DNA from: Ramicandelaber brevisporus
Lineage: Eukaryota > Kickxellomycota > Ramicandelaberales > Ramicandelaberaceae
Assembly: GCA_025201865.1 (NCBI GenBank)
Contig: MU602739.1
Location: forward strand, 18,555 to 50,654
Length of the DNA: 32,100 bases
Direction: 5' to 3'
Shown: piece by piece, positions 19,222 to 29,403 of the stretch
Layout: each line of letters starts with the position of its first letter
How positions within the stretch are numbered: the stretch's first letter is position 1
Notes under the pieces: generated by a model
Seen by the model: only the letters and a program-made list of their open reading frames with translations
Told to the model about the DNA's origin: nothing
The model's database searches: none
Made by a program: the position numbers and the translations under genes

Positions 19222-22200
19222 AATCGATGGTGAGCTTGTTGAAGTACGCTTGGCAATCTTGGGTGGAGTGTTCGCATCATCGCTTAGAGTTGCAGTGGCC
19301 GTGGGCAGTGGTGGTGGTGGCTGTGATGGTTGTTGCTGTGGTGATGTGCCAGCCAAGTTGTTCTGTCTCGATGTACGATGTGCCAATGTATTCCTGACTC
19401 GCTTCATCAGCTCCATTCGTGTCTTCTGCCGTTCCTGCTTCACCTTCTGCCTCTCGTGTTCATCATGCTCATTCTTTGCCGTTGAAGTGGATACTCTCGG
19501 TGACGATGCTGAAGAGGTGGTGGACTGCTGAGGCGACATCACACTGTGCAGATTGGAAGTGTTGTCATCGCCCAAATCAATCGATTCCAGTCGGGTTGGT
19601 TCCACATCATGTCGAGTCGTATCCAATTCCTTGGCAGAAGAGACGGTATCAATCTCAACAGTGATTCGTGGGACTGCGCCAGAAGGTGTGCGTTCAATCT
19701 CAATCGATCGTTTCTGTGAAGTGGACTTTGACTGCTGTCTTGCAGCGGATGGCTGAAGTGGACTGGTTACAGCGCGATCTTTTGGCGTGGCAGAAGTGGA
19801 TGCCAATTTAGCGCTGCCAGGAAGTGACAAGTCAAACGAAGGAGATCGACCAAACGTGGACTCAAGCGTAGCAGTGAGTTGAGCGCCATCAAGACGCCAT
19901 GATTCACGGGCCTTTTGATTCCGGCTGGGCTGACGCGGACGAATTACTGAGCTGGATGAGACTGATGTGGATATTGCTGTAATGGATGAACGCGGCGATG
20001 GGACAACAGATGATGATACAGACGGCTGCAGACCAAGACTAGAGGGTGGCTTCGTGGCTTGTGCTGACAATCTCTTGGACTGAGTTCGAGATGATGACTG
20101 TGCAGAAGTGGCAGGTGCAGTGGCTGTTGAGTGAGTTGGCGTTGGAGTGGCATCTGAGGTACCAGCAGGCACTTCGGATACAATAGCTGGTTGAGGAGGA
20201 GGAGGAGGGGGAGAGGCAACTTGTACTTCAGAAGTTGGACGTGGCGTTGAATGTTGATCGCCGTTCGACCTGGCAGGACTGCTATTAACAACCAACGATG
20301 ATCTCGATGATGATGGTGATGCAGCAACAGCAACAGCAGCAGCAGCTATTTGATGCAATACAGCCTTTGGTGAGCCAGGTGGGGGAGAATTCGTGAATCC
20401 ACCCTGTGGAACAGGCAATCGAGATGGAGATAGTTGCGGCTGCTGTGATTGCTGTTGACCAGAAAGTGCTGCTCCAGTGGACGGAGGAGGAGGAGGGGGA
20501 GCTGGACGATGTGGTGTGAAATGATCTGGATTCTGCAAGAGTGCAACTGTTAATGGAGTTGCAGGAGGTGGCTGAATGGTTATTGCAGAGCTGCGATCTG
20601 GTTCAGCTGGCCCAGTGGGTGGAGCAGGTGGTTGAATCTTGAGACTGCGGTTCGATGTCTTACGCGTTGTTGTAGTCAGAGGCAGAGTGGTTGTATTATT
20701 CATTAGAGTGCTGCCATCGATGGATACAAGTGCTGTTTTGCCAGTGGTTGGTGCTGCTGACGCGTTGATGGATGCAGCTGGCTGCATAGTACGTGCCTTT
20801 TGTCGCATAAAGAACGTTGGAACGCCATTAACATCTTCGGGTTCATCAGGCTCATCCCATCCATTCTGACTCTTGCCTGCTGCAGCACCAAATTGTGGCT
20901 CATCACTTTGAACAGTCTGTTGTTGTTGCTGTTGTTGTTGCTGCTGTTGCTGTTTCTGCTGCTCGGAGGCTTTAGTTCGAGACTGGTTGCGTTGTAGAGC
21001 TGCAAGAGTGTCGCCAATTGACTGTTGCTTGCGTAACAATGGTGCTTCGAATGCAATCTGACCAGTTGTGCGACCTGTCGATACTGCACCGGTAGCCAAA
21101 TCGCTTGGCCGACGCGAATGAGTTGCGCGCTGTGGGGATACTGGGGCGAATGCCTCTTCCAGGTTCTGAACAATCCGAATGCCTGGAGCAGCAACACGCT
21201 GAATATGCTCATCAACAGCAACAGCAGTCGTTGGAGAAGATGGGACAACGAGTGGCACTGCAGAGCCATTGTTTGCAACTGGCCAATTAGGTGCAGGAAC
21301 AGGACGAGGAACATCTTCTGGTGCAATGCTGCCGCCTGACTTCTTGCGATTCAATATTCCATCAGCAAACGAACGCTTCTTTTGAACAGTGCCTTGAGGA
21401 CGCACAGAATCGCCGCTAAGAGATGCATCGCGAGAATTACCACCACTTGGAACACGACTAACATCTGCAGTGCTGGTTGAATGCTTGGATTGCGAACCGT
21501 GACGACGGTGTGCCCCAGACGATGAGCTTGCACTACGGCGCATACTGCCACGGGAAGAGTTGATATTTTCAGCGCTAGACTGCGTCTGCATCTGCTGTTG
21601 CTGTTGTGGCTGCTGTTGGTGTTGGTGTTGCTGCTCAATAGCTTGCTTGCCACGCGACCATCTCTTTATTTGACGCAGCGCAGCACGTCCAGCATCAGCC
21701 GCAGCATCCAATATAGGCGTGCGTGACCGGCTATTGCTTCTTGCCTCTTGTTTTGCACTGCCCTCACCATTATCATCGCGCGTGCTGCGGCCGCCTCGAC
21801 CGCTTCTACCACTACGCCAGCTACGTCCGCCGGCACTTGAATATCCATCATCTGACTGTTCATTTGCTCGCAGTGAGTGCGATGATCCATTTACATTGTT
21901 GGCTGCAGCATTTGAGCGACGACGTCTGTGTTCTCCACCAAATGACGAGTTGCGAGACCGAGACCGAGCGTGGCGTTGACCAGTTGCTGACGCCTCCACC
22001 ACTGCAACCCCATCGTCAGCGGATGGCAAGCGCGAGCGACTCTGGCTTCTACTGTGGCCAGCCAATCGAGCCTGAGTGACCTGCATCCCTGCAGCCAGAA
22101 TTGGATCAACTGGTACGTGGCGGACCGATCGGCCAAGGCTCATGTTGCTAGCGTTCGTACGCAGTGCAGGTGGATCTGCTGTGGCCGCTGTGGCTGTGCT

Positions 22201-24240
22201 TGCAATCTGCTGTAGCGATGATCCATATCCAATACCGCTAATGTTGTTGATGATGGTGACTGGCCCAAAATCACTTGCCAATTGGATAGCGCTTGTGCTG
22301 CCAAAATTACTAGTACTACTAATGTTACTGCTATCACCAACAAAATCACTATAAGATGCATCGTATCCTACAAACTCACCAAGTCCCGACAATGAGTTAC
22401 GCAGAGAAACATCGAGAGACGATGCACCAGATATATCAAATGACGACTTGCTACTGCTGCCTCCAATACGACTGCGGCTGTTGTTCATTCCAGTAGAGCG
22501 TGATGCCTTATGTCGCAGACCACGTGATGACAATGCTGACTGCGGAGTGTGGAATCCTTCACGACTCGATCGTGCGGACTGCCCATACTGTTGTTGCTGA
22601 TTCTGCTGTTGCTGCTGATTCTGTTGTTGATGATGATCAGGCACAAAGGCAGCAATAACAGGCTCGCTTGGATCACAGTTTGCATTCCACAGTCCTCCAC
22701 TTGCACTCTCTGTGGAGCGCACATTGGGCTTACTTTGGTTGCGTACTGGGATGTGAACCCGGCCGTGCTCACTGTCTGGATGTCGTGCATGGCCACTGTC
22801 TCCATTATAAACCTCAGTGCCACCAGGCATCGAAATACCACCAAGAGCCAGCGAGTGCATCTGTGGCGAGCCTAATCCAAGAGAAGACGCAGCTTGCAAA
22901 CCAGTATCCGCTCCGTCGTAAATCAGTGCGTGACGAAGACCAGCATCATCTGGCGAAGATGCACCGAAAAGCTCAGGATGCCCATCCATGGCAACGTTGA
23001 GAGGCAGTGAGGAAGCTCCAAGCTGATTAACGACAACTGGTGGGCTGCTGCCCAACAGGTGCTGGTATGCACGGTTGTCACCATAGCTAGCAGCTTTAAA
23101 TCCAGCATGAGATGCAGTGGTTGTGGTGGTTGTTGCAGTCACATTGTTAGTGCGAGTCTGATGTTGTTGCTGCTGTTGTTGTTGTTGAATATTACTAATG
23201 TGTTGCTGCTGAATGAATGCAATGCTTTCCATGCTACTATCGTTTGCAATCATTCCCGGAAGGGCTGGTTCAAGCTGCACTGATGACGGCACAAGATTAG
23301 ACACTGGCTGTGCATTGTTGTGCACAGTGGTAGTCGGTGATGTGACTGCAGATATTGACGAGGCTGGGGTGAATGATTGCCGAGCCATCTCAAGAGCCTG
23401 CTTTGCAGTGATTCGATTTCCTGGATTCAACTGAATCAATGCACTCACAAACTGCACCATTCTATTGGATGCACCAGGCAATAGCTCCACCATGGGAATG
23501 ATTGTGCTATTTGCATTAAAAGTAACACCCAATTTGCGAGCTTGCACTGCACCAATATACCACGCTCCGCCTGGTCCATGGGATAAATTTGGTGCGCCAA
23601 GAACTCTGAATATTCTCTGGAGCTGATCCAGCTGAGTGCTGCCAGGGAACAAGGGCTGCAGCCGGATCATTTCGGCAACAATCGTTCCAATAGCCCACAT
23701 ATCAACTGGGCACGAATACATTTCAGTCTGCAGCAAGATCTCTGGGGCTCTGTACCATCTTGTAGATACATATGATGTCAGCGGTCGCTTGCTATACACT
23801 TCACGTACCAATCCAAAGTCTGCAATTTTAACATATTCACCTCTAACCAGCAAGTTCTCCGGCTTCATGTCACGATGGAAATAGTTTGCGCTGTGCAGAA
23901 ACGTAATGCCCTCTAATATTTGCAATACTATTCGCTGGATAATTGATTCATGTAAAGGAACGCCACAGCGTTGAGAGACCAGCTCATGTAGATTCAAATC
24001 CATATACTCAAATACCAGGAAATAGCGGTATCCTTCTCTAAACGACTCTCGCAAATGTATTATATTGGGGTGCTTTAGCTGATGCAAAATGTTGGCTTCA
24101 TTCTGAGAGGCAGTGTCGTTGAACTTGCGTTTCTTCATGCGTTTGATAGCCACCCGTTCGCCACTGGGCACATGAATTGCCTCGATAACTGAGCTGAAGG
24201 CACCCTGGCCTATCACCCGCAGCTGCTGATACTTGTTCAT
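18502..24240 (-). CDS. RCK-family (MAK/ICK/Ime2-like) serine/threonine protein kinase, 1,912 aa
   Basis: The N-terminal 285 residues are a complete protein kinase. Seen: Gly loop GQGAFSSV (11-18), VAIKRMKK with Lys33, alpha-C Glu48, FHRDMKPEN (121-129), ADFGLVRE (140-147), then the activation loop with T-S-Y (155-157) in the frame VSTRWYRAPE. The FHRDMKPEN, ADFGL and TxYVSTRWYRAPE combination marks the RCK family (vertebrate MAK/ICK; fungal Ime2, Crk1, Mde3/Pit1). Fungal members act in meiotic entry or dimorphism. The TxY is TSY here, where MAK/ICK have TDY. The remaining 1,600 residues are predicted disordered: rich in Ser, Gln and Pro, with many poly-Gln and poly-Pro runs, RS-type stretches and a basic C-terminus. 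Fungal relatives are usually 500-900 residues. No intron is needed, and the ATG at 24240 directly precedes the Gly-loop strand. Confidence 0.9.
19183..19221 (-). repeat. Pure (CAG)13 poly-Gln tract in the kinase C-terminal region
   Basis: Thirteen uninterrupted CAG codons on the coding strand (CTG on the + strand). Unlike the mixed CAG/CAA tracts elsewhere (20914-20951, 22590-22630, 23163-23188), this one is pure and so the most likely to vary in length between strains. Confidence 0.95.
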
Positions 24241-24365
24241 TGATGACTGCCGTTGCTGTTATCGTTGCTGCTGCTGCTGTTGATGCTGCTGCTGCTTGGA
24301 TGGTCAAGAAGTGAGGTGCCAAGCTGCGCGCACGTGCACGTCAACGAACTTGTTAGCAGGGTTAA

Positions 24366-24432
24366 GTGTTTGCTGTCCGCTGTGTACTGTCTGCTGTCTA
24401 CTGTTTGCTGTCTTGTGTCCGCTGTCTGCTGT
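24366..24432. repeat. Imperfect CTGTCTGCTGT-type repeat
   Basis: Several diverged copies of a unit of about 10-20 bases (CTGTCTGCTGTC, CTGTTTGCTGTC, CGCTGTCTGCTGTC) lie in the probable kinase 5' leader. Confidence 0.7.
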
Positions 24433-24583
24433 CTGGTAGAGGTCTGTAGATGCAAGAAGAAGAGGGTTTGAAAAGGGAGATTAGATAGACGAGAGGAGAT
24501 CACTGGCTGACAGGACAAACAAGTGGATGGCAAGACTGGAAAGTGTAGATCGGCAGTAGTAGACAAATCCCGCAGTATACACT

Positions 24584-24602
24584 ACACACACACACACACA
24601 CA
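24584..24602. repeat. (AC)n microsatellite
   Basis: A perfect AC dinucleotide run of about 19 bases in the kinase/SDR divergent region. Confidence 0.9.
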
Positions 24603-25068
24603 AATCTTGTAGCAAGTAGCGGGGGGATCAACAAGCTCACAAGTGGGTATATATCAGTGTTGACAGTGGAAAGAAAAGGACGGGCGGAGTTGTGCAGGCA
24701 GCAGAGAGAATACTCTAACACGAATCAGGACTATTCAGGCGACAACTCTCCAAAAGAGCGTGTGTGTTTAAACTTGAAAAGCGCGTGGTCAGACGAGCAT
24801 GCATTTACCTCATCTTATGCATCTTCTCACGCTTTATCGATTGCCCACGCAGCAAAAAGACTCCCTCTCCCGCTGGCGTGATTGCTGAATATGGAAAGCA
24901 ACTAACTCTCACTGACTCTTTTAAGCCGAGTGCGGCAATAGGCTCTCGGCAACTGCTGTGGCGTGGAATGGGCTGTCTCTTTGTTGCTTGCTTGCTTAAT
25001 CAATCTGAAACCAGCCACCTTTTGGTTTCTTTGCTTCTTTGCCTTTATATCCAAAACATTCGCATACA

Positions 25069-27321
25069 ATGCCAACCCGCTCCAGCAGTAAACGCAAGCT
25101 ACAGCGCAAAGAGCAACAGCAGCTGCAACAGCAGCTTCCTGTGCAAGTTAAAGACGTTTCCCCTGTCACTGTGCCAACACCAACACCAACGCCTCCTCCC
25201 CCAGTAGCTTCTCCAGCACCAGCACCAGCACCAGCACCAGCGCCATCACTATCACCAGTACCATCGCCACAGCCCGACGCTGTCTCACCTGCTGCGCCGA
25301 CTCGTGACTATCAGTCGCCTTCACCCATGAGTAGTTCTTCCGAAGCTCCATCTTCATCTCCAATCCAGTCATCATCACCAGCTACTATCAAAGATGTACC
25401 ACAAGCCACTCCAATTTACGAGATGCCGAAACCGAAGCACCAAGCTGACACCAGCAACATCGCCAACAACATCACCAACACCAATATCAACACCAGTACC
25501 AATGCCAACACCGCCAAAGTTAGAGAGCTGTTCATGGCGCAGTACTTTGGTCCAGTTTTGCCACCACCTCAACGCCTACCTCTGGCATATTCAGCATCCG
25601 ATACGGCTGATGAAGTGGCATCCTCCAACTCATCCACACTGCCGCCGATGGCTTCATCAGACTCGAACGCACTCACCAAGCTTCGCCGCAAAATGTCCAG
25701 TGGGATTGGCTCAATCAAGCGACGCCTCAGTCATGCCACCGCCACCGTGGGCACTGTTACTGCACCAAACCACGAACGCAAGGTATCTGTACGCACATCC
25801 ACCATCATGACAACTGTCACAACTGCCCAGCCCATGGTTATTCCCCAGCCTCAGCCTCAGCTTCAGCCTCAGGCCCAAGTCCCTCAGCTTCCACCTCGCC
25901 CTATGCAGGTGGCCATGGCAAACGTCAATTCATCCATGGTTGAGCACCAGTTTGGCTCCGCCAGCACTCGCAGTGACCACTATGCTCATGTTCGCGCCTA
26001 TAGCCATGCTCGTTCCCGCAGCGATGCCAGCTACCAGACCAACACGCGCGCTCGTTCAATCATGAAGCACGACCACCAGAACTTTATCCCTGCCGCCAAG
26101 CCTGTTCCTGCCTGGGTATCTGCCGCTCCTCGCATTGACGGCAAGCTGTGTGTGGTCACAGGTGCTGAGCAGGGCATGGGCCGTGAATTGGCACGGTTCT
26201 TGGCACATTTGGGGGCGACTGTGGTAATGGCCTGCAAATATGAAGAACCGGCTATTGCTGCAAAAGAGAGAATCTTGATAGAGAGTCCAGATGTCCGCGA
26301 AGAGCAGTTGGTGCTGATGGAATTGGATCCGTCGAGCTTCAAGTCGGTCCGTGACTTTGTGCACAATCTGGAAGCATCGGGGTTAATTACACAGCCAGTC
26401 AACTGTGGGCATCAGCAAGTTAGTGGATCGACGGTGGCGATGATCCCAACTCCAGCTGCAAACGCAGATATGTCACATATTGCAGTCACCGAAGTTGGCA
26501 CCGATGGACTCGCTCTCGCTATGCCCATGGCAGCTACCGTAGGCTCTTCGTCCATTGGTCCACCACGTGGCTTGTACTTGCTCGTCAACTACGCCAGTAT
26601 TATTGGCTACGAGATGGAAAGTCTCGGCGTCACTTCTGATGGCTTGGAGGAGCATTTCCAGTACGATTATCTCTCCATCTTCCTGCTCACTCACCTCCTA
26701 CTGCCGCATCTCAAGCAGGCGTGCAGTGCCCCATCATGTCCTCACATTCCAGCAGCGTCTCCATTTACTCATCACATGGCTGGCGCAGGTGCGCGTATCA
26801 TCAACGTTAGCAACGGACTTCATGTTCTTTCTCGCCAACCATCTTTTGCGAAAGTGCATCAGCGTGCACATCTCACTGTCAAAGCGTATGCACGAGCCAA
26901 GGCGTGTGTCATTGCATTCACTCGCGAGCTCAGTCGCCGCCTGATCTCCTCCTCGCATTACTCCGCTTCATCATCCGCAGCAGCAGTAGCAGCAGCTGGT
27001 GGTGGTAGTGGTAATGCCGTGGATGGCCAAGTATCAGTCTTTGTGGTCAATCCTGGCCCAACGGCGACAGAATGGACGACAAAGATGTGGACCCCCATCC
27101 AATCATTGCTGAAAGCCGTGCTCAAAAACGAAGAAAAGGGTGTCCGCAGCACTCTTTACTTGGCAACTCACCAAGGCATTGAGCCACTGTCGGGCTATTA
27201 CTTTGATGGAGTGAGAGTCGCCAACACGCACGGCTTTGCGCGCCATCCAGAAAATGATGTGGAATTGTGGAATAAGAGTCTGTCGTGGGCAAAGATGGCA
27301 CCCGGTGACATTGCCATCTAA
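25069..27321 (+). CDS. Short-chain dehydrogenase/reductase with long disordered N-terminus, 750 aa
   Basis: The C-terminal half is a classical-type SDR fold related to retinol dehydrogenase/WWOX-like enzymes, using NAD(P)H on an unknown substrate. The cofactor motif TGAEQGMG is at 364-371, the catalytic Ser at 581 (INVSNG) and Tyr607/Lys611 in YARAK. PGPTATEW (about 665-672) is the usual PG loop. The family NNAG motif is replaced by NYAS (507-510). A Ser/Ala-rich insert of about 45 residues precedes it and an Ala/Gly insert lies between the Tyr-x3-Lys helix and the PG loop. The first 350 residues are low complexity: Pro/Ala repeats (about 25189-25275), Ser-rich stretches and a basic patch (KLRRKMSSGIGSIKRRLSHA). 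SDRs are usually 250-350 residues, so this extension is large. A TTG at 25039 is in frame, but the first ATG is 25069. Confidence 0.85.
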   Translation: MPTRSSSKRKLQRKEQQQLQQQLPVQVKDVSPVTVPTPTPTPPPPVASPAPAPAPAPAPSLSPVPSPQPDAVSPAAPTRDYQSPSPMSSSSEAPSSSPIQSSSPATIKDVPQATPIYEMPKPKHQADTSNIANNITNTNINTSTNANTAKVRELFMAQYFGPVLPPPQRLPLAYSASDTADEVASSNSSTLPPMASSDSNALTKLRRKMSSGIGSIKRRLSHATATVGTVTAPNHERKVSVRTSTIMTTVTTAQPMVIPQPQPQLQPQAQVPQLPPRPMQVAMANVNSSMVEHQFGSASTRSDHYAHVRAYSHARSRSDASYQTNTRARSIMKHDHQNFIPAAKPVPAWVSAAPRIDGKLCVVTGAEQGMGRELARFLAHLGATVVMACKYEEPAIAAKERILIESPDVREEQLVLMELDPSSFKSVRDFVHNLEASGLITQPVNCGHQQVSGSTVAMIPTPAANADMSHIAVTEVGTDGLALAMPMAATVGSSSIGPPRGLYLLVNYASIIGYEMESLGVTSDGLEEHFQYDYLSIFLLTHLLLPHLKQACSAPSCPHIPAASPFTHHMAGAGARIINVSNGLHVLSRQPSFAKVHQRAHLTVKAYARAKACVIAFTRELSRRLISSSHYSASSSAAAVAAAGGGSGNAVDGQVSVFVVNPGPTATEWTTKMWTPIQSLLKAVLKNEEKGVRSTLYLATHQGIEPLSGYYFDGVRVANTHGFARHPENDVELWNKSLSWAKMAPGDIAI

Positions 27322-27543
27322 AAACAAAAACAAAAACAAACGTTTCATTGCCTCTTTAGTAGTTAAATTACTTTGTAAAAGGGAATAGAAAGATGGGTAG
27401 GTTTAGTTCTAGATGAATGTGCCTACGTGAGTAACGTTGAATTGTGGTTGAGTTGTTTGTTTGGTGTGTCCAGAGTGGAGTCTGTTATCATTCTCCTCAA
27501 GTAGTCGACTCCACTACCAAAAGTTAATCTAACTCACACGACG
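27322..27543 (+). other. Short spacer between the SDR gene and the F-box gene
   Basis: These 222 bases begin with an AAAAAC-type repeat directly after the SDR stop codon (27321-27341). They must contain the SDR 3' end and the promoter of the next gene on the same strand. No AATAAA or TATA box is obvious. Confidence 0.4.
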
Positions 27544-29154
27544 ATGATGACAAACGACGACGACGAACAACTAGATGAGCTCCAGCAACAGCAACAGCAA
27601 CAGCAGCAGCAGCCGACTCTCCCCTTGCTGTACTTGCCAATTGAGCTGGCAGAGGAGATCAGTCTGTACTTTGAAGGACGAACTGCCGCCAAACTGCTCA
27701 GAGTCAGCCGTTCTTTCCACAGCTTGTTCCTTCCTCGCGTTTGGACCGTCTTGAACAACTTTACTAAAATCGAGGACAATGAAGCGAGGCAGCACATGTT
27801 GGAAAAGTACGGCCATTTTGTACGCACCATCAGCTTTACCAGCCACACAATGGGTTTGTTTACATTCGATTGGCTGCCATTTGTCAAACGAGCAACGTAT
27901 CTGAATGCCAATATCGATTACGAAACCACGGCTGAAGAAGCTGAAACGTTGATTAAGCTGATCAAGCGGTCCAAGATGCTGCGAACGTTAGATCTATGCT
28001 TTATGGACTATGACACACCCGTAATGTTTGATGAATTGGCGGCTGCGGTCAATGAACTCGAGTATATAGAGTGCATCACGTGTGAGTTTAGAGTTGATTA
28101 TGCTTCATGGGGTGAGGGAGGTGAGTGGAAGTACGCTGCCGGCTTTGCTGACATGTTACATCGTTCAAAGAGATCAAAGTTGAGGCTTAAGATGGATTGT
28201 AACACAAGTTATAACGAGGTAGATGTACAAGCGTTGGCACCATACGTCGTTGAGCTCGAGGCATACGGACTCTCTACATGCATAAGGGAGATAGCCCATG
28301 AATTCTTTGGTATTACAGATAATAATGGACAACCACTGGTGTTTCCGCAACTAAGAGAACTGTCAATGGGATCATGTTGTTTTAATGATGATGATTATGG
28401 TGTAGACAGCATTACAGCTAATCGACTCCCACAACTGCGGTGTCTTTACTTTTCTGCTGGCTCATGCAACTTGCTAGACCGTGGTGAACAAAACCAGAAT
28501 AATAATGAGAAGGACAACTGGAAGCCTGAATACTCCGACTATGCTCACATCATTATTCCTTATCAACGCTGGCATTGTCTGACAGATTTATACATTGACA
28601 TCGTTTCTTCTTCAATTCTGATGAGGATTGCCAGGTTTAATCCACAGCTCCGGCGACTCAGTGTTAGAGCAGAGCGCTCGAAGGATCCAAATGAGAGCAA
28701 CACTTCCAAATACAACCATGATAAGTTCCAGCTTGATGCTATTCTGGATCGTCTGCCCCGCCTTGTATATTTCTCGATTGGACGGTTAAACTCAAGACTT
28801 ACTGCTGACCCGGCTGCAATTCCGGCTACACGTCGATACAAACTGAGGATGTTCATTGGCCGCCAAATGTCAATTGCACCATCAGCAGCTGCCTACATTC
28901 TACAAATGCCACAGCTGACCAATGTAGTCTTTAGCGAGTGTGTGTTCGCAGATGTTGACGAGACCATTCAGTTGCTCCAAAGCAGTGCTGCCACCTGTGG
29001 AGTCAAGTTGTTCCGCTGGGAACCGATTGTGTGGCATCAGGATTTGGCACTTGCCGTGACGGATAAGATGCCTCACTTGAAACGGTTCGTATCAAGTAAA
29101 TGTCCAGAGGAACACCGTTCTGCGTTTGAAGCAAAATGTCAGTTCATTACCTGA
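27544..29154 (+). CDS. F-box / leucine-rich-like protein, 536 aa
   Basis: Probably a second SCF ubiquitin-ligase substrate receptor. After an acidic start and a poly-Gln run (about 14-23), an F-box lies at about 29-70 (LYLPIELAEEISLYF, then AAKLLRVSRSFHSLFLPRVW). The rest is an irregular LRR-like solenoid with spaced Leu strands (MLRTLDLCFMDYD, FPQLRELSMGSCCF, LPQLRCLYFSAGS, NPQLRRLSVRAER, LPRLVYFSIGRL, MPQLTNVVFSECVF, MPHLKRFVSSKC). The architecture matches the F-box gene at 1951-4338, but the bodies show no close similarity by eye, so a recent duplication is unlikely. Two ATGs are adjacent at 27544 and 27547. The substrate is unknown. Confidence 0.8.
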   Translation: MMTNDDDEQLDELQQQQQQQQQQPTLPLLYLPIELAEEISLYFEGRTAAKLLRVSRSFHSLFLPRVWTVLNNFTKIEDNEARQHMLEKYGHFVRTISFTSHTMGLFTFDWLPFVKRATYLNANIDYETTAEEAETLIKLIKRSKMLRTLDLCFMDYDTPVMFDELAAAVNELEYIECITCEFRVDYASWGEGGEWKYAAGFADMLHRSKRSKLRLKMDCNTSYNEVDVQALAPYVVELEAYGLSTCIREIAHEFFGITDNNGQPLVFPQLRELSMGSCCFNDDDYGVDSITANRLPQLRCLYFSAGSCNLLDRGEQNQNNNEKDNWKPEYSDYAHIIIPYQRWHCLTDLYIDIVSSSILMRIARFNPQLRRLSVRAERSKDPNESNTSKYNHDKFQLDAILDRLPRLVYFSIGRLNSRLTADPAAIPATRRYKLRMFIGRQMSIAPSAAAYILQMPQLTNVVFSECVFADVDETIQLLQSSAATCGVKLFRWEPIVWHQDLALAVTDKMPHLKRFVSSKCPEEHRSAFEAKCQFIT

Positions 29155-29403
29155 GCATCACTTAAATGACTTTTTGATTTTAATAATAACTACGATCGAA
29201 GATAAACAGGATAAGCTAAAGGAATAATAAACGAGCTAGCAATGCGATGCCAGCTTTAATTCTATGTATGCTTGTATCGCAAGCTAATGATCCAATTTAT
29301 AGACCTTAACTTTAACCGGATGAATTTACTCGAGTAAACTTTCATTTCTCTCACTATTTGTATTACTGTTATTATTATTAAAAGAGAAGAAAACAAGACG
29401 AGT
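29155..29403. terminator. Convergent 3' region with AATAAA for the F-box gene
   Basis: AATAAA at 29226-29231 lies about 72 nt after the F-box stop and is a plausible poly(A) signal on the + strand. The remainder is AT-rich, with ATT repeats (29362-29380) next to the ILV2 stop at 29404 on the other strand. Confidence 0.5.

Larger units (their letters stand above)
24241..25068. promoter_or_regulatory. Divergent promoter region between the kinase and the SDR gene
   Basis: These 828 bases separate two divergent ATGs. The kinase leader is CAG/CAA-rich (24250-24297), followed by an imperfect CTGTCTGCTGT-type repeat (24366-24432) and a (CA)n tract. A TATATA (24645-24651) lies about 400 bp upstream of the kinase start. 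The SDR side has a pyrimidine-rich leader (25013-25050). Frames such as 24764-25207 (+) have no recognisable domain and are not called. Confidence 0.45.

Noticed and set aside
24237-24566. An upstream frame overlapping the kinase start codon (TGA overlapping ATG).
   Set aside because: It begins at TTG with no ATG in frame, and its repeated Gln/Thr/Asp content is the leader repeat translated.
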